Source of the DNA: Oscillospiraceae bacterium
Lineage (GTDB): Bacteria; Bacillota_A; Clostridia; Oscillospirales; Oscillospiraceae
Assembly: GCA_017481325.1 (NCBI GenBank)
Contig: JAFUPG010000012.1
Coordinates: 1 to 37,456, forward strand
Direction of reading: 5' to 3'
Length of the DNA: 37,456 nt
The translations under genes were made by a program, and so were the position numbers. Positions 16,666-24,795 of this stretch are shown piece by piece (positions within the stretch are counted from its first letter, which is position 1; every line of letters begins with the position of its first letter). The notes beneath the pieces were generated by a model. The model was not told the origin of the DNA, did not search any database, and worked only from the letters and a program-made list of their open reading frames with translations.

Positions 16666-17489
16666 GCGGTACATTGACTCTGGTTCCTACACCCATTGGG
16701 AATCTTTCGGATATTTCGCCCCGCTGCCGTCAGGCGCTGGAGCAGGCGGATTTTATTGCCGCCGAGGACACCCGTGTGACCCTTCGCTTGCTCAATCATC
16801 TGGAGCTGAAAAAGCCTCTGGTGAGCTATTATGAGCACAACAAGGAATTCAGCGGCAGAAAAATCGTGGAGCGCATTCTGGCCGGGGAAAACTGCGCCCA
16901 GGTCTCCGATGCAGGTACGCCTGCCATCTCCGACCCCGGTGAGGATCTGGTGCGCCTCTGCGCCGAGAACGGTATCACCGTCACCTCCATTCCCGGACCC
17001 TGTGCTGCCATTACGGCGCTGAGCATGTCCGCTCTCCCCACAGGCCGTTTCTGTTTTGAGGGCTTCCTCAGCACCAACAAGAAGCAGCGCCGTGCCCATC
17101 TGGAGAGCCTGAAGGCCGAGACCCGTACTATGATCTTTTACGAAGCGCCCCACAAGCTGACAGATACGCTGAAGGATCTTCTGGAGACCTTTGGAGCGGA
17201 GCGCTCCATCAGCCTCTGCCGTGAGCTGACCAAGCTCCACGAGGAGGTGCTGCGGCTGAATTTGGGCGAAGCTGTGGCATATTATGAGGAAAACGCCCCA
17301 CGGGGCGAGTATGTGCTGGTGGTAGCCGGCGGCGAACTGGAGGAAAAGCAGAGCGATCTCCCGGCTGCGCTGAAGCGGATGCAGACGCTGATGACAGAGG
17401 GGCTCAGCCGAAAGGATGCCGCCAAGCAGGTATCCAAGGAGACCGGCATTCCAAAAAACACCCTTTACGATGCCGGTTTGGGTGGATAG
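16662..17489 (+). CDS. rsmI: 16S rRNA (cytidine1402-2'-O)-methyltransferase
   Basis: A 275-aa tetrapyrrole-methylase-fold enzyme that 2'-O-methylates C1402 in the decoding centre of 16S rRNA. Family blocks are LVPTPIGNLSDIS near the N-terminus, IAAEDTRVTLRLLNHL, the SAM-site segment QVSDAGTPAISDPG, and SIPGPCAAITALSMS. Its start overlaps the preceding methyltransferase stop by 4 nt, and a GGAGGAG site lies upstream. Length and motifs are complete. It pairs with the YabB-like enzyme in the usual Firmicutes order. The C-terminus ends GLGG just before the promoter of the next gene. Confidence 0.96.
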   Translation: MSGTLTLVPTPIGNLSDISPRCRQALEQADFIAAEDTRVTLRLLNHLELKKPLVSYYEHNKEFSGRKIVERILAGENCAQVSDAGTPAISDPGEDLVRLCAENGITVTSIPGPCAAITALSMSALPTGRFCFEGFLSTNKKQRRAHLESLKAETRTMIFYEAPHKLTDTLKDLLETFGAERSISLCRELTKLHEEVLRLNLGEAVAYYEENAPRGEYVLVVAGGELEEKQSDLPAALKRMQTLMTEGLSRKDAAKQVSKETGIPKNTLYDAGLGG

Positions 17490-17497
17490 TATTTCCC

Positions 17498-17526
17498 TTG
17501 TACTTTTCCGCAAACTGTGCTATACT
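17498..17526 (+). promoter_or_regulatory. Promoter of the DUF2953 gene
   Basis: TTGTAC, 17-bp spacer, TATACT preceded by TGC, located just past the rsmI stop codon. Confidence 0.7.
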
Positions 17527-17563
17527 ATAGGGTGGATAGATTTGCGGAAGGGGAGGCGACACC

Positions 17564-18223
17564 GTGCTGGCACTTTGGATCATACTGGGCATATTGGGCT
17601 TTTTAGCGCTGGTGATCACGGTGATCTGCCTGATCCCCTTTTATGTGTATGTATTTTACGACAAAGAAAACAGCCTGTATTTTCGGTACAGGCTGCTTTG
17701 GATGTATCTTGGAGAGGACCCTGATCCGGATAACCCCATTGTGCTCCTGCTGAAGGAGCTGTCCGGTCTGTCCCATTTTGACTCTATCGAATCCCTGAAG
17801 GAGAGCATCGCTACCCAGGGTGTCGGCACGACGCTGGGGCAGATCCTCCGGGTGCTGCTCTCTCTGGTGCGTGAGATCGTCCATCTGCTGCCCAAGTGCA
17901 AGCTGCGCAAGCTGAAGCTCCGGGCGGTCTGCGGTGCGGAGGAGCCCGACGATGCGGCCATGGCCTACGGCGAGCTCTGTGCTGTGGTTTACCCGGCGCT
18001 GGGGGTGCTGGATCACATTGTGCCCATCAACCGGAAAAAACTGACGGTGGATCTGCGCTGTGACTACGAAAAAACAGAGCGGGAAGTGGAACTGGAGGCA
18101 CACATCCGTGTGCGGCTGGGACCTGCACTGCTGGCCCTGTGGCGTGTCATGCTGGATGAGGCCAGAGCGGAGGCTGCCAGAACGGCTCAGCCTGCGAAAA
18201 AGTCCAGCACGCAGCGCAAATAA
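17564..18223 (+). CDS. DUF2953 membrane-anchored protein (YtfI-like)
   Basis: A 219-aa protein with GTG start 17564, 7 nt after GGGAGG. There is one long N-terminal membrane segment (about 2-30, LALWIILGILGFLALVITVI), then a soluble domain with the DUF2953 pattern. The conserved middle has VCGAEEPDDAAMAYG, and the C-terminal half has LTVDLRCDY with an Arg/Ala-rich end. The Bacillus homologue YtfI is encoded with the sporulation protein YtfJ; no ytfJ follows here, so that link is weaker in this genome. Its 3' end overlaps the convergent hydrolase gene by 37 bp. Function is unknown. Confidence 0.8.
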   Translation: MLALWIILGILGFLALVITVICLIPFYVYVFYDKENSLYFRYRLLWMYLGEDPDPDNPIVLLLKELSGLSHFDSIESLKESIATQGVGTTLGQILRVLLSLVREIVHLLPKCKLRKLKLRAVCGAEEPDDAAMAYGELCAVVYPALGVLDHIVPINRKKLTVDLRCDYEKTEREVELEAHIRVRLGPALLALWRVMLDEARAEAARTAQPAKKSSTQRK

Positions 18224-19146
18224 TTCCGCAGTGTCTCTTCACTGCCGTAGAAGATGGTGTGTTTTGCCTCCGGGAAGACGGTTTTTTTGCAATTGGGCAG
18301 CCGCTTTGCCAGCTTATCCTGGGGCTTCAGGTAGACCACCCTGTCCTGCCCCGCCTGGGTCATAAGGATCTCCGTCCGGATTGGCGCAAGAGACTTTCGA
18401 TCCAATAATTTTTTATGAATATTCAATGTGCTGTGCATCCAGCCGTGGGTAGAGGCGGCGTTTTGATAACGGGGCTCTTCCCGGCGCAGCCTGATATGGT
18501 GCTCGAAGCGGCTGCGGCTGGCATCAGAACTCTTCTCAAAGACCGGATTGGGGTCAAAGTCCTTTGTATGGGGGAAACGGGCGGTGAAGCCCAGCTTCTT
18601 GCCCTCCCGTTTGGTATACCAGGACAGGAACCAAATGGGCAGCGGCGCCACGGGAACCACCATGGGGGAGGATAAGACCGCTTTTCCGATTTTACTGGGG
18701 TGCTTCTGCAGGTACAGGGTTGCAACGGCGCAGCCCATGGAGTGACCGAAGAGATACACGGGACGACCCTTGGCTTCAGGGTAGACTACCTCCTGCATAA
18801 ACTGCTCCAGATCCTTTCGGTAGTCCTCATAGCTGTCCACATGGCTCAGGCTCAGAGGCTGTACCTGCCGCCCGGAAAGGCCATGGCCTCTCTGGTCATA
18901 GAGGAACACATGGTAGCCGGCCTGACGGAAATAACCGCAGAGCTCGTGATATTTCTCGGAAAATTCCGTAAAGCCGTGCACCAGCACCAGGCAGCGCTGG
19001 GCACCCTCCTTGGGAAAGTGCTCGTAGTAGAGGCTCAAACCGTCAAAGGCGGTGAGCGTTCCTCTTTGGCGAACGGCTTGCAGTTCCTGCTCCAGCGCCT
19101 CCATGCGTTCTGCGTATTGGACTTCGGAAAAAACCTTCAGTTCCAT
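18187..19146 (-). CDS. Alpha/beta hydrolase, monoacylglycerol lipase/S33-like
   Basis: A 319-aa serine hydrolase with no signal peptide. The oxyanion-hole segment VLVHGFTEFS (about 54-63), DQRGHGLSG (84-92) and the nucleophile elbow GHSMG (Ser136) are followed by Asp268 (TQAGQDRVV) and His296 (EAKHTIF). This order is that of the Hydrolase_4 / monoacylglycerol-lipase group, which cleaves monoacylglycerols, lysophospholipids or other small esters. The start ATG 19146 follows AAGGAAGGG. The gene converges on and overlaps the DUF2953 gene with no terminator between them. The natural substrate is not determined; the nearby lipid-metabolism genes make an acyl-ester substrate plausible. Confidence 0.88.
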   Translation of the reverse strand: MELKVFSEVQYAERMEALEQELQAVRQRGTLTAFDGLSLYYEHFPKEGAQRCLVLVHGFTEFSEKYHELCGYFRQAGYHVFLYDQRGHGLSGRQVQPLSLSHVDSYEDYRKDLEQFMQEVVYPEAKGRPVYLFGHSMGCAVATLYLQKHPSKIGKAVLSSPMVVPVAPLPIWFLSWYTKREGKKLGFTARFPHTKDFDPNPVFEKSSDASRSRFEHHIRLRREEPRYQNAASTHGWMHSTLNIHKKLLDRKSLAPIRTEILMTQAGQDRVVYLKPQDKLAKRLPNCKKTVFPEAKHTIFYGSEETLRNYLRCVLDFFAG

Positions 19147-19186
19147 GGTTGACCCTTCCTTTGTTTAAAAATCAGAAAATACGGTG

Positions 19187-20116
19187 ATGATTATGGCAGC
19201 GAAAGCGAATCGGAAAAAGAAGAGGGTTTTGCGTGTCATTTTGATCACATTTACTGCCTTTATACTCCTGTCTCTGGCGGCTACCAAGCTGGTTTATGAC
19301 GGAATTTTCCGCCGCTATGATCCGCCTGTGGTCTCTTGCTCCTGCCTGGAGCGGGAGGAACTGCGTTTTGCAGCCGGGGACGAGGATCTTCAAGGCTATT
19401 ATTACCCAGGCCGGGAGAAAAAAGTCCTGGTTTTGCTTGCACCGGGCTTCCATGCCGGTGCAGACAGCTATGCTCAGCAGATCCGCTATTTTCAGAGGCA
19501 GGGCTGGGGGGTCTTCAGCTTTGACCCCACCGGCAGCTATGAAAGCGGCGGTGAGAGCTATGTGGGCTTTCCCCAGGAGATCTATGATCTCAGCGCTGCC
19601 CTGGACTATCTGGCCTCCTGTGACCGCTACGGCTATGAGGAACTGGTACTCTTCGGCCACAGCCGGGGGGGCTATGCGGCCTGCGCCATGGCGGCATCGG
19701 ACTATGACATCAGCGCCATCATCAGCGTGGCCGGCGTTAACAGCGCCATGGATGCGGTGATGGAGCCGGCCACCAATGCGGTAGGGCCGCTGGCCTACGT
19801 GAATTATCCCTTCCTCTGGCTGTATCAGAGCTTGCTCTTTGACTACGAAACCGCCAATTTAGAGGTTTCGGAGGTTCTGGGAGACACTCGGATCCCCACC
19901 CTCATTATTCACGGTGTGGCGGACGAGACGGTGTCCCACGATGCCCATTCCGTCATGGCCCATCGGGCAGAGATCCGGTCGGACAGCGTGCATTTCCTCT
20001 CCTGGGAAGAGACGGGAGCGCAGGGGCATGTGGACATTCTCTACGATGCCGACGGCACGGCCAACGAAGAACTGATGGCGGAGATCGCCGCCTTTATCAA
20101 TAAAGAGATAAACTAA
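19187..20116 (+). CDS. Membrane-anchored alpha/beta hydrolase
   Basis: An approximately 309-aa serine hydrolase with a Lys/Arg-rich N-terminus and one membrane helix (about 14-34), so the catalytic domain is probably outside the membrane. The nucleophile elbow is FGHSRGG (Ser159), followed by HGVADETVS (acid) and GAQGHVDIL (His). Clostridial homologues are usually annotated only as alpha/beta hydrolases. Several in-frame starts exist (GTG 19184, ATG 19187, ATG 19193) with only a weak GGTG site, so the exact start is uncertain. The 40-bp gap to the divergent hydrolase leaves no clear promoter. The glycosyltransferase follows 19 bp downstream, so the two are probably co-transcribed. Confidence 0.85.
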   Translation: MIMAAKANRKKKRVLRVILITFTAFILLSLAATKLVYDGIFRRYDPPVVSCSCLEREELRFAAGDEDLQGYYYPGREKKVLVLLAPGFHAGADSYAQQIRYFQRQGWGVFSFDPTGSYESGGESYVGFPQEIYDLSAALDYLASCDRYGYEELVLFGHSRGGYAACAMAASDYDISAIISVAGVNSAMDAVMEPATNAVGPLAYVNYPFLWLYQSLLFDYETANLEVSEVLGDTRIPTLIIHGVADETVSHDAHSVMAHRAEIRSDSVHFLSWEETGAQGHVDILYDADGTANEELMAEIAAFINKEIN

Positions 20117-20135
20117 GAAAAAAGAGAGAAAAACT

Positions 20136-21185
20136 ATGAAAGAAATCGTATTGATCCCGGCATATCGCCCGGATGACTGCCTTTGCGAGCTGGTGGAGAG
20201 GCTCCATGCAGAGGGCTTTGGCATCCTGGTAGTGGATGACGGCAGCGGCGAAGCCTACGAAGCGATTTTTCGGCGGGTAAAGCCCTATGCCCATGTCCTC
20301 ACCGCCGAGAAAAACGGCGGCAAGGGCTCTGCACTGAAGAAGGGTATGGCGGAATTGACAAAGCGTTTTCCGGAAATGGAGTTCTTTATCACCGCCGACG
20401 CCGATGGACAGCATCGGGTAGAGGATATCCTCCGTGTGCGTCATGAGCTCCGTGAGGGGGCCGGCTTTGTGCTGACCATGCGCCGTCTGCACCGCAAGAT
20501 CCCCTTCCGCTCCAAGATCGGCAACGATCTGTCCCGTTTTATCTATACCCTTCTGTCGGGTCACTTCCTCCGGGATAACCAGTCCGGTCTCCGTGGCTTC
20601 AAGGCGGAGCATATCTCCTGGCTGCTGCAGGTGGCGGGGGAGAAGTACGACTACGAGATGAACACCCTCTACTATGCGGACAAGCAGCACGTGAGCATTA
20701 CCACCCTGCCCATTGATGCCATCTACATCGACGGCAACAAATCCTCTCATTTTGATCCCGTGAAGGACACGCTGAGGATCTATCGCCGCCTCTTTGCCAG
20801 CGCCGCAGGCAGCTTTGCCGCTCTGTTCTTGGCAGAGGTGCTGATGCTGGTGGCTTCCCTGGTGTTCCGTTTTACGTACCTGAACTACACCGTCCCCACC
20901 GCAGGTGTGCTCTCTCTGGGCTTGCACCTGATTTTGGACCGGGCGGTGATCTTCCGCAATATCCTCTATCGGGATACCATGCGGCAGACCATCCATACCA
21001 TCATCCGCTATGTGGTCTATACGATTTTGTGCTACTTAACCTCTTTCATGTTCCCCTGGCTGAACGATTTCGGCATGGGGCTGTGGCTGAGCTTCAATTT
21101 TGTCATGATCCTCTGCGTGCCCTTTGAATACTGGCTGCGCAAGGGTGTGTACATCTCCGCTTATCGGGAGTATAAGAAGGATTAA
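20136..21185 (+). CDS. Family 2 glycosyltransferase fused to a GtrA-like membrane domain
   Basis: A 349-aa two-domain protein. Residues 1-205 form a GT-A glycosyltransferase with VVDDGSG (Asp34, Asp35), NGGKGSALKKG and the metal-binding DADGQH (88-93), like the polyprenyl-phosphate mannose/glucose transferases. The C-terminal 130 residues contain four membrane helices of the GtrA type (for example LFLAEVLMLVASLVFRFTYL). GtrA domains are thought to help flip or present a lipid-linked sugar. The likely job is transfer of a sugar to undecaprenyl phosphate for decorating a wall polymer; the sugar is not identifiable. It is the second gene after the anchored hydrolase and ends in a strong terminator. 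Confidence 0.9.
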   Translation: MKEIVLIPAYRPDDCLCELVERLHAEGFGILVVDDGSGEAYEAIFRRVKPYAHVLTAEKNGGKGSALKKGMAELTKRFPEMEFFITADADGQHRVEDILRVRHELREGAGFVLTMRRLHRKIPFRSKIGNDLSRFIYTLLSGHFLRDNQSGLRGFKAEHISWLLQVAGEKYDYEMNTLYYADKQHVSITTLPIDAIYIDGNKSSHFDPVKDTLRIYRRLFASAAGSFAALFLAEVLMLVASLVFRFTYLNYTVPTAGVLSLGLHLILDRAVIFRNILYRDTMRQTIHTIIRYVVYTILCYLTSFMFPWLNDFGMGLWLSFNFVMILCVPFEYWLRKGVYISAYREYKKD

Positions 21186-21196
21186 GAACATATAGC

Positions 21197-21230
21197 ACAG
21201 GGGCTGTGAAAACAGCCCCTGTTATTTTTT
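21197..21230. terminator. Bidirectional terminator between the glycosyltransferase and plsX
   Basis: Perfect 11-bp stem ACAGGGGCTGT / ACAGCCCCTGT (21197-21207 and 21212-21222) with a GAAA loop, then TATTTTTT on the plus strand. It also serves as the 3' end of the minus-strand fak-plsX operon. Confidence 0.88.
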
Positions 21231-22212
21231 AGCTTTGCAGCGATTTTTCCAATTGGCTGATAAAGTCGGCATCCGTCAGCCGCAACACCTGATGGATGCA
21301 GGCCACCACGGTCTGAGCGGTGGCACAGCCGTGCATCTTGACCACGGTCTTTTTGGTGCCTAAGAAGGTGGCACCACCACGGTTGTTGAAATCATAGCGG
21401 GCAAGCAATTCCTCGTGCAAGGCGCTGAGAGCTTCGCTGGGGGCTTTCTTCATCTGCTCCTCCACCAGGGTCAGGGCGGCCTTGCCCACGGCCTCGGTGT
21501 TCTTCAGCAGTACATTGCCCACGAAACCGTCTGCCACGATCACATCGGCCACATCGGAGACCATGTCGCTGCCCTCAATATTGCCGATGAAGTTCAGCGG
21601 CTGCTCCTTAAGAAGCTGGTAGACCTCCTTGGTGTTCTCGTCGCCCTTACCGGGCTCCGTGCCCACGTTCATCAGGCCGACTCTGGGAGATTCCATACCG
21701 CAGAGGCACTTCATAAAGGCATCGCCCATACGGGCAAAGCGTACCAGATCCTTGGGCTTGGCATCCACATTGGCGCCGCAATCCACCAGGCACAGGAACT
21801 CCCGTCCGGAGCAGGGGAGGGCAGAGCAGAGGGCAGGCTGCTTCAAACCGGGCAGCAGACCCAGATGGACAATACTGCCCACCAGCAGAGCGCCGGTGCT
21901 GCCGGGACTCAGGAGCGCCAAAGCATCGGGATCTTCCTTCAGCAGCCGCAGCGCCATGACCAGAGAGGATTTTTCTCTGCCACGGAATACGCAGGCAGGC
22001 TGCTCCTCCACACCGATCACGTCCTCGGCGTGCTTCAGGGTGTAGCGGTCTGCGGAGATCTTTTCTGCCTCCATAACGGGCAGGATCTCCTCCTGCTTGC
22101 CCACCAGCACCAGATGGAGCTGCAAATCCTGCTTCAAAGCGGCGGCAGCGCCACGGAGGATGACCTCCTGTCCGGCATCTGCGCCGAAAATATCAATAAT
22201 AATCTTCTTCAT
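21229..22212 (-). CDS. plsX: Phosphate acyltransferase PlsX
   Basis: PlsX interconverts acyl-ACP and acyl-phosphate; acyl-phosphate is the donor used by PlsY to start phosphatidic acid synthesis. The 327-aa product begins KKIIIDIFGADAG, a variant of the usual VDxMGGD, and has LLSPGSTGALLVG, LVDCGANVDAKP, GLMNVGTEPGKG, FIGNIEGSDMVSDVADVIV and DGFVGNVLLKNTEA, all family blocks. I place the start at ATG 22212, 4 nt after the fakA stop; a TTG at 22224 would overlap fakA but lacks support. It is the last gene of the fakB-fakB-fakA-plsX operon, which puts the two sources of acyl-phosphate under one promoter. The usual neighbours fapR, fabD and acpP are absent here. Confidence 0.94.
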   Translation of the reverse strand: MKKIIIDIFGADAGQEVILRGAAAALKQDLQLHLVLVGKQEEILPVMEAEKISADRYTLKHAEDVIGVEEQPACVFRGREKSSLVMALRLLKEDPDALALLSPGSTGALLVGSIVHLGLLPGLKQPALCSALPCSGREFLCLVDCGANVDAKPKDLVRFARMGDAFMKCLCGMESPRVGLMNVGTEPGKGDENTKEVYQLLKEQPLNFIGNIEGSDMVSDVADVIVADGFVGNVLLKNTEAVGKAALTLVEEQMKKAPSEALSALHEELLARYDFNNRGGATFLGTKKTVVKMHGCATAQTVVACIHQVLRLTDADFISQLEKSLQS

Positions 22213-22216
22213 ATCC

Positions 22217-23848
22217 TTATTCAATGGCCATGATCAGGCTGTAAACCGGCTGACCGCCGTAGATATAGCCGGTTTCCAGCAGAGGATAGGCCGCCTCCAC
22301 ACGGTTTTGCAGTTCTTCCAGCGCCTCGTCGCTCAGATCCTCGCCGTAGAATACGGTGAGCACCTGCTTGTCCTCCATCTCCTCCAGTGCCTGCAGCATT
22401 TCCATGGCGGCATCTACCGCATTGGCAGCGGCAGAGAGGATCTTATGGTTGGCAAGGCCGATGTGGTCGCCCTGCTTCACGGTGATGCCGTTCATGCAGG
22501 TGTCACGGGTGGCGGTGGTCACCTGACCGGTGGTCACGCCCTCCAGGGGCATGGTCATGGACTCCAGCAGCTCCTCCACGGTGTCCACATAGAGATCCAT
22601 CATGGACAGGGCGCTGTAGCCCTCGGCCATGGACTTGGTGTCGATCACATGAACATCGGCATCCTTGAATAAATCTGCCGCCTGACGGGCGGTGAGAATG
22701 ATATTGGAGTTGTTGGGCAGCACAATGATATGCTCACTGTTGGCCTTGCGGAAGGCTGCCAGGAAATCCTCTGCGGAGGGATTCTGGGTCTGGCCGCCGG
22801 AAACCGTGATCTTCACACCAATCTCCTTAAAATAGCTGTCAATGCCTTCGCCGCAGGTCACGGCCACCACGGCATACTTGTCCTTGGGGCCCTGCTTCTG
22901 TTCCACCACCTCGCTGTGCTGGACGGACATATTCTCCATCTTAAAGGTGAGGAACTCGCCAAACTGACGGGCATAGGCGATGACCTTGTCGGGAGTGAAG
23001 GTGTGGACATGGATCTTGACAATATCCCCATCCATCACCGCCACCAGAGAGTCACCGATGGACTCGTAGTAGTCGATCATGGGCTGCAGAGAGAAATTGG
23101 CAATGTCGCACTTGGCATGCATCAGCTGCAGGATGAACTCCGTGCAGTAGCCGTACTCCAGCACGCTGTCAGGGCCGAAGGAACCCGTGGTTACGGAGGC
23201 GGTTTCCTTCAGGCTGCTGTCGGCAGCGCCCTCGGACTCGATGACCTCACCACGCAGTGCCGCCTCCATGCCCTCAAAGATGCAGACCAGACCTGCGCCG
23301 CCGCTGTCCACCACACCGGCTTCCTTCAAAACGGGAAGCAGCTCGGGGGTGTGCTGCAGCACATCCCGCAGGTGGGCGATCAGAGCCTTCAGGCAGTCTT
23401 CGAAGCTGTCGAAGCGGTTCTCCTGCAGGAAAGCAGCGCCCTGACGGATCAGAGTGAGAATGGTGCCCTCCGTGGGCTTCATGACGGCATGGTAGGCATC
23501 CCGCTGACCCAGGCTCATGGCATAGGCGAAGTCCCCAAGGGAGATCTCCTCCTTGCCCTCCATACCCTCGGCCAGACCGTGGATAAACTGGGACAGGATG
23601 ACGCCGGAGTTGCCTCTGGCGGAGAGCAGGGTGCCACGGGCAAAGGCTTTCATATACTCGCCTGCGGCGGCGCCTTCCCTGGCATTGCCCACGCCGCCGG
23701 AGAGGGTACGGGTCATGTTGGTGCCCGTGTCGCCGTCGGGGACGGGGAAGACGTTCAGATCATTGATCAGATCGGAATTTCTCAGCAGATTGCGGTAGCC
23801 GTTGAGCAGCATGGCGCTGAGCTCACGGCCGGTTAAGAATGCGGTCAT
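22217..23848 (-). CDS. fakA: Fatty acid kinase, catalytic subunit FakA (DAK2 domain)
   Basis: A 543-aa protein, close to the usual ~550. The N-terminal DAK2/DhaL-like kinase domain has NVFPVPDGDTGTNM with Asp38 and Asp40 in the magnesium-binding positions, followed by SARGNSGVILSQ. The central and C-terminal FakB-binding domains follow (GYCTEFIL in the middle, LPNNSNIILTARQAADL, and IYGGQPVYSLIMAIE at the end). FakA phosphorylates a fatty acid held by FakB, giving acyl-phosphate. Both upstream genes encode DegV/FakB-type proteins and the downstream gene is plsX, which makes the assignment firm. The ATG 23848 lies 10 nt after AAAGGAAG. Confidence 0.94.
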   Translation of the reverse strand: MTAFLTGRELSAMLLNGYRNLLRNSDLINDLNVFPVPDGDTGTNMTRTLSGGVGNAREGAAAGEYMKAFARGTLLSARGNSGVILSQFIHGLAEGMEGKEEISLGDFAYAMSLGQRDAYHAVMKPTEGTILTLIRQGAAFLQENRFDSFEDCLKALIAHLRDVLQHTPELLPVLKEAGVVDSGGAGLVCIFEGMEAALRGEVIESEGAADSSLKETASVTTGSFGPDSVLEYGYCTEFILQLMHAKCDIANFSLQPMIDYYESIGDSLVAVMDGDIVKIHVHTFTPDKVIAYARQFGEFLTFKMENMSVQHSEVVEQKQGPKDKYAVVAVTCGEGIDSYFKEIGVKITVSGGQTQNPSAEDFLAAFRKANSEHIIVLPNNSNIILTARQAADLFKDADVHVIDTKSMAEGYSALSMMDLYVDTVEELLESMTMPLEGVTTGQVTTATRDTCMNGITVKQGDHIGLANHKILSAAANAVDAAMEMLQALEEMEDKQVLTVFYGEDLSDEALEELQNRVEAAYPLLETGYIYGGQPVYSLIMAIE

Positions 23849-23875
23849 GGGACAAATACTTCCTTTATGTAATAA

Positions 23876-24766
23876 TTATTCTTTGCCCTCAATGGTAACT
23901 TCCTTGCCGTGGCAGAAGGCGATGATGGTGCCGGGACCCACAGAGGCGCCCACAATGGGGCCGATGGTGCTGATATGGGTTTCCTTGAAGGGAACCTGCA
24001 GCAGGATCTCCGCCTTCAGCTGCTCTGCCACCTCAGGCACGTCGGCATGAGTGATGTAGAGGCATTGATTTTCGGGGTCGATGACGTTCTCGGCCATCAT
24101 GTTGGCGATCTCCTTACGGGCATTGGCAGCGCCCTTGGTCTTCTTCACGGCGAAATTCTGGCCGATGACATCGGAGATGATGATGGGCTTAATGCCGAAG
24201 AGATTGCCGAAGAAGGCCTTGGAGGCCTTGATACGGCCGGCACGGCGCAGGTACTCCATGGAGTCCACAGTGCCTGCCTGGTTGACCTTCAGGCGGTCAG
24301 CTTCCACATAGGCTGCCACTTCAGCGGCGCTCTTGCCTTCGGCACGGAGCTTGGCGGCGGTGAGCACCATAGAGCCCTGACCCAGAGAGCTGCACAGGGA
24401 GTCTACGCAGTAGATCTTGTTGTTGGGATACTTTTCGCTCAGCTCCTGAGCCACCAGCCTGGCAAGACCAATGGAGCCGGAGAGGGCAGAGGAGCAGGAA
24501 ATGTACACAGCGTCCATGCCTGCCTCCAGGGTCTTGGTGAAGGCGGTCTCAAAAGCCTCACGGGGAACCTGGGTGGTGCGTACACGCTTGCCGTTGCGCA
24601 TCAGGTCGTAGAATTCCTTGGCGGAGTGGATACCCCAGTCCAGATCGGCGGGGTATTCCTTGTCGTCCACCACATAGTTCATCTGTACATATTCGATGTC
24701 ATAAGTCTTGCGCAGCTCTGCGTTCAGATCGCAGGTGGAGTCAGAAAAAATAATATATTGATTCAT
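23876..24766 (-). CDS. DegV family fatty acid-binding protein (FakB-like, second copy)
   Basis: A 296-aa DegV-fold protein. It has the N-terminal FSDSTCDL, the RTTQVP stretch (63-68), the SSALSGS loop (92-98), YLRRAGRI and, near the C-terminus, VGASVGPGTI (272-281). FakB proteins bind a fatty acid and present its carboxylate to FakA. The His normally found before GPG in the GxHxGPG motif is Ser275 here. It lies 27 bp upstream of fakA and 29 bp downstream of a diverged paralogue. Multiple FakBs usually differ in chain-length or saturation preference; that of this copy cannot be read from sequence. Confidence 0.9.
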   Translation of the reverse strand: MNQYIIFSDSTCDLNAELRKTYDIEYVQMNYVVDDKEYPADLDWGIHSAKEFYDLMRNGKRVRTTQVPREAFETAFTKTLEAGMDAVYISCSSALSGSIGLARLVAQELSEKYPNNKIYCVDSLCSSLGQGSMVLTAAKLRAEGKSAAEVAAYVEADRLKVNQAGTVDSMEYLRRAGRIKASKAFFGNLFGIKPIIISDVIGQNFAVKKTKGAANARKEIANMMAENVIDPENQCLYITHADVPEVAEQLKAEILLQVPFKETHISTIGPIVGASVGPGTIIAFCHGKEVTIEGKE

Positions 24767-24795
24767 TATGAATCAGCTCCTATTCTATAAAATAA

